A stretch of 64,000 nt of DNA from Nitrobacter hamburgensis X14 (GTDB taxonomy: Bacteria > Pseudomonadota > Alphaproteobacteria > Rhizobiales > Xanthobacteraceae): the NCBI RefSeq assembly GCF_000013885.1, contig NC_007964.1, forward strand, positions 4,078,001 through 4,142,000, in the 5' to 3' direction. This document shows, one piece after another, positions 62,580 through 64,000 of this stretch. The stretch's first letter is position 1. Every line of letters begins with the position of its first letter. A model generated the notes under the pieces. It ran no database searches. It was not told the origin of the DNA and was given only the letters and a program-made list of their open reading frames with translations. A program made the position numbers and the translations under genes.

Positions 62580-63550
62580 TTGAAGTGCATCTTCATCGGT
62601 TTTGTCCTGGCATCCGTGGCTGGCGCCGCGCTCGGTGCCGAAATCAACCCCGCGGCGATCAATTCCGCCAAACCCTCGAAGAAGACCCTGTCGAACGCAA
62701 AGCCGACCCCGGTAGGGATCAGGCTGCAGGTCCTGCTGGACCGCGCGCACTTCTCGCCGGGGGAGATCGACGGCAGGTTCGGAGAGAATGCGAAAAAGGC
62801 GCTGCGGGCATACGAAGAGGCAGAGCAGTTGCCGAGTTCGGACGAGGTCAGCACCGACGTCTGGGCGAAGCTTGCGAAGGACGACCGCCCAGTGATCACG
62901 AGCTACACCATCTCGGACAACGACGTCGCAGGGCCGTTCCTTCGCAAGCTCCCGGCCAAGCTGGAAGATATGAAGGACATCCCCAGGCTGGCCTACACCA
63001 GCGCGCGCGAGGGTCTAGCCGAAAAGTTTCACATGAGCGAGGATCTGCTGTCGGCCTTGAACCCGGGAAGGCACTTCGATCGCGCCGGGGAAACCATCGC
63101 AGTGGTGGACACCGGTGCCGATCAAAAGTCCGAGAAGGCGGCCAAGGTGGAAGTCGACAAGAACCGGCAGACCGTGCAGCTCTTCGACGAATCAAACGCG
63201 CTTATCGGATTCTACCCCGCGACGGTCGGCAGCGAGGAGAAGCCGTCTCCACCGGCACAGTGAAAGTGACGGAAATCAACCGCAATCCGACCTACCGCTA
63301 TAATCCGGCCTACCACTTCAAGGGCGTCCATTCCCGCAAGCCGTTCACCATCAGACCGGGGCCGAACAATCCCGTTGGTACGATATGGATCAACCTTTCC
63401 ATCGAGGGATACGGCATCCATGGTACCCCATTCCCCGGAAAGGTGTCCAAGTCGGAGTCGCACGGCTGCGTCCGTCTTACGAACTGGGACGCCGAACGCG
63501 TGGCCCAACGGGTATCCAAGGGGACGCCCGTGACGTTCGTCGTCGAGTAG
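62580..63550 (+). pseudogene. L,D-transpeptidase (YkuD family), frameshifted
   Basis: The N-terminal frame (62580-63263) has a signal peptide (IFIGFVLASVAGAALGA), a peptidoglycan-binding-like helical domain (LQVLLDRAHFSPGEIDGRFG) and the first YkuD strand (VDKNRQTVQLFDESN). It stops after SPPAQ. The next frame continues the domain without loss (TGTVKVTEINRNPTYRYNP) through the catalytic HG...SHGCVRL and ends at 63550. Adding one C at 63249-63250 restores a ~324-residue enzyme that would make 3-3 peptidoglycan cross-links or attach proteins. Either a recent pseudogene or a base-call error. Confidence 0.85.
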
Positions 63551-63777
63551 CCGCCGCCCCAACGTTGCTACGGCCCGGAGTGCATCGCCCAACGTGATCG
63601 GCGCCCTCAAACGCGGCTATGACCATAGTCCACATCCGATCGACAAGTCACTGGCGCAAGCGAAACGGCCGACTGAAGGCTACCCGCCATGACGAAGAGC
63701 CACGCGTCTTCATCGGGATAGCCCGGCCCTTCACTTGAACGAGCGGATGTAGTCGGTTGGATCCGCGATACCCGGGA
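63551..63777. other. Intergenic region with no supported gene
   Basis: No coding frame with a start signal and no clear hairpin. It separates two convergent genes. Confidence 0.35.
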
Positions 63778-63990
63778 CTACGAGGGAAAGTCGGCCGGGT
63801 CGATCTTAAGGCGATCCGCATGCAGAGACCAATCATGAATCCCATGGATATCGCAGAACCTCAGCTTGGCCTTCCGTTCCGCGTCGCTCTCGTCCTGGGC
63901 CTCTAGTTCGACGGTGGTCTGGCAGACCTCGGATATCCGGCCGTTTTCGCCGAGTATTTCCTTCAGGAATCGGACGATGAAGCGGGGCAT
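63778..63990 (-). CDS. Small hypothetical protein
   Basis: 70 residues; the ATG at 63990 follows gaggtgcctc. The sequence starts MPRFIVRFLKEILGENGRI and contains ELEAQDESDAERKAKLRFC, giving an alternating strand-helix pattern without membrane segments. Similar small proteins occur in rhizobiales; no function known. Confidence 0.65.
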   Translation of the reverse strand: MPRFIVRFLKEILGENGRISEVCQTTVELEAQDESDAERKAKLRFCDIHGIHDWSLHADRLKIDPADFPS

Positions 63991-64000
63991 GAGGCACCTC

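Overview
The window looks like chromosome from a Bradyrhizobiaceae-type alphaproteobacterium. A chemolithoautotroph such as Nitrobacter fits best, with an autotrophic Bradyrhizobium or Rhodopseudomonas relative as the alternative. The basis is high GC, a cbbR / cbbFPALSX Calvin-cycle locus, NdvA, a DUF1013 (TrcR-type) regulator, a B12-riboswitch BtuCDF operon and many copies of a short palindromic repeat family. The genus call is inference from gene content, not from a search.

Left part (1-11 kb): the end of a sensor histidine kinase, then an intact tRNA-Arg(ACG), then an accessory island. The island holds two very large leftward genes. One is a GHKL (sacsin/HSP90-like) ATPase joined to an SF2 helicase and carries a single-base frameshift. 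The other is a RecD-like SF1 helicase with a C-terminal PD-(D/E)XK-type nuclease domain. They look like a two-gene defence module that I cannot match to a named system. A decayed DUF4238 remnant follows.

11-30 kb is mosaic accessory DNA. It has a secreted GH25 muramidase-like protein beside a secreted trypsin-like protease, and a repeat-rich Cys protein whose start is lost to a complete IS21-family element (istA/istB). The same IS removes the end of a TonB receptor, and no target duplication is visible, which suggests an IS-mediated deletion. Next come an intact siderophore-receptor operon (TonB receptor, DUF3649, PepSY-TM, DUF3325), an unknown secreted protein, IS66 and chrB-like debris, a PAP2 phosphatase, and a divergent MerR regulator / Zn-Cd-Pb P1B-ATPase pair with a clear MerR-type operator. 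An IS481-type tail closes the region.

30-51 kb is mostly core chromosome: btuF-btuD-btuC under a cobalamin riboswitch, a peroxiredoxin, a DUF924 protein, FadD-like acyl-CoA ligase, a D,D-carboxypeptidase, the cyclic glucan exporter NdvA, a NitT/TauT-type binding protein, a DedA-like membrane protein, small conserved proteins, rnhA-thrB-ispH, a DUF1013 regulator, a small lipoprotein and PrpE. The intergenic gaps carry at least seven copies of a 100-125 bp repeat with imperfect AGAGC-type inverted ends, plus other palindromes.

51-59 kb is the Calvin-cycle operon, transcribed leftward as cbbF-cbbP-cbbA-cbbL-cbbS-cbbX, with cbbR divergent. The cbbR/cbbF gap contains a TNA-N7-TNA-N8-TNA array, the expected CbbR binding pattern.

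59-64 kb begins with the 3' half of a tRNA-Pro(CGG) gene inside a 13-bp inverted repeat, read as the distal attachment site of an integrative element extending rightward beyond the window. Inside are TraK/TraL-like genes, a small protein, a tyrosine recombinase, a glycine-rich exported peptide, a frameshifted L,D-transpeptidase and a short unknown protein.
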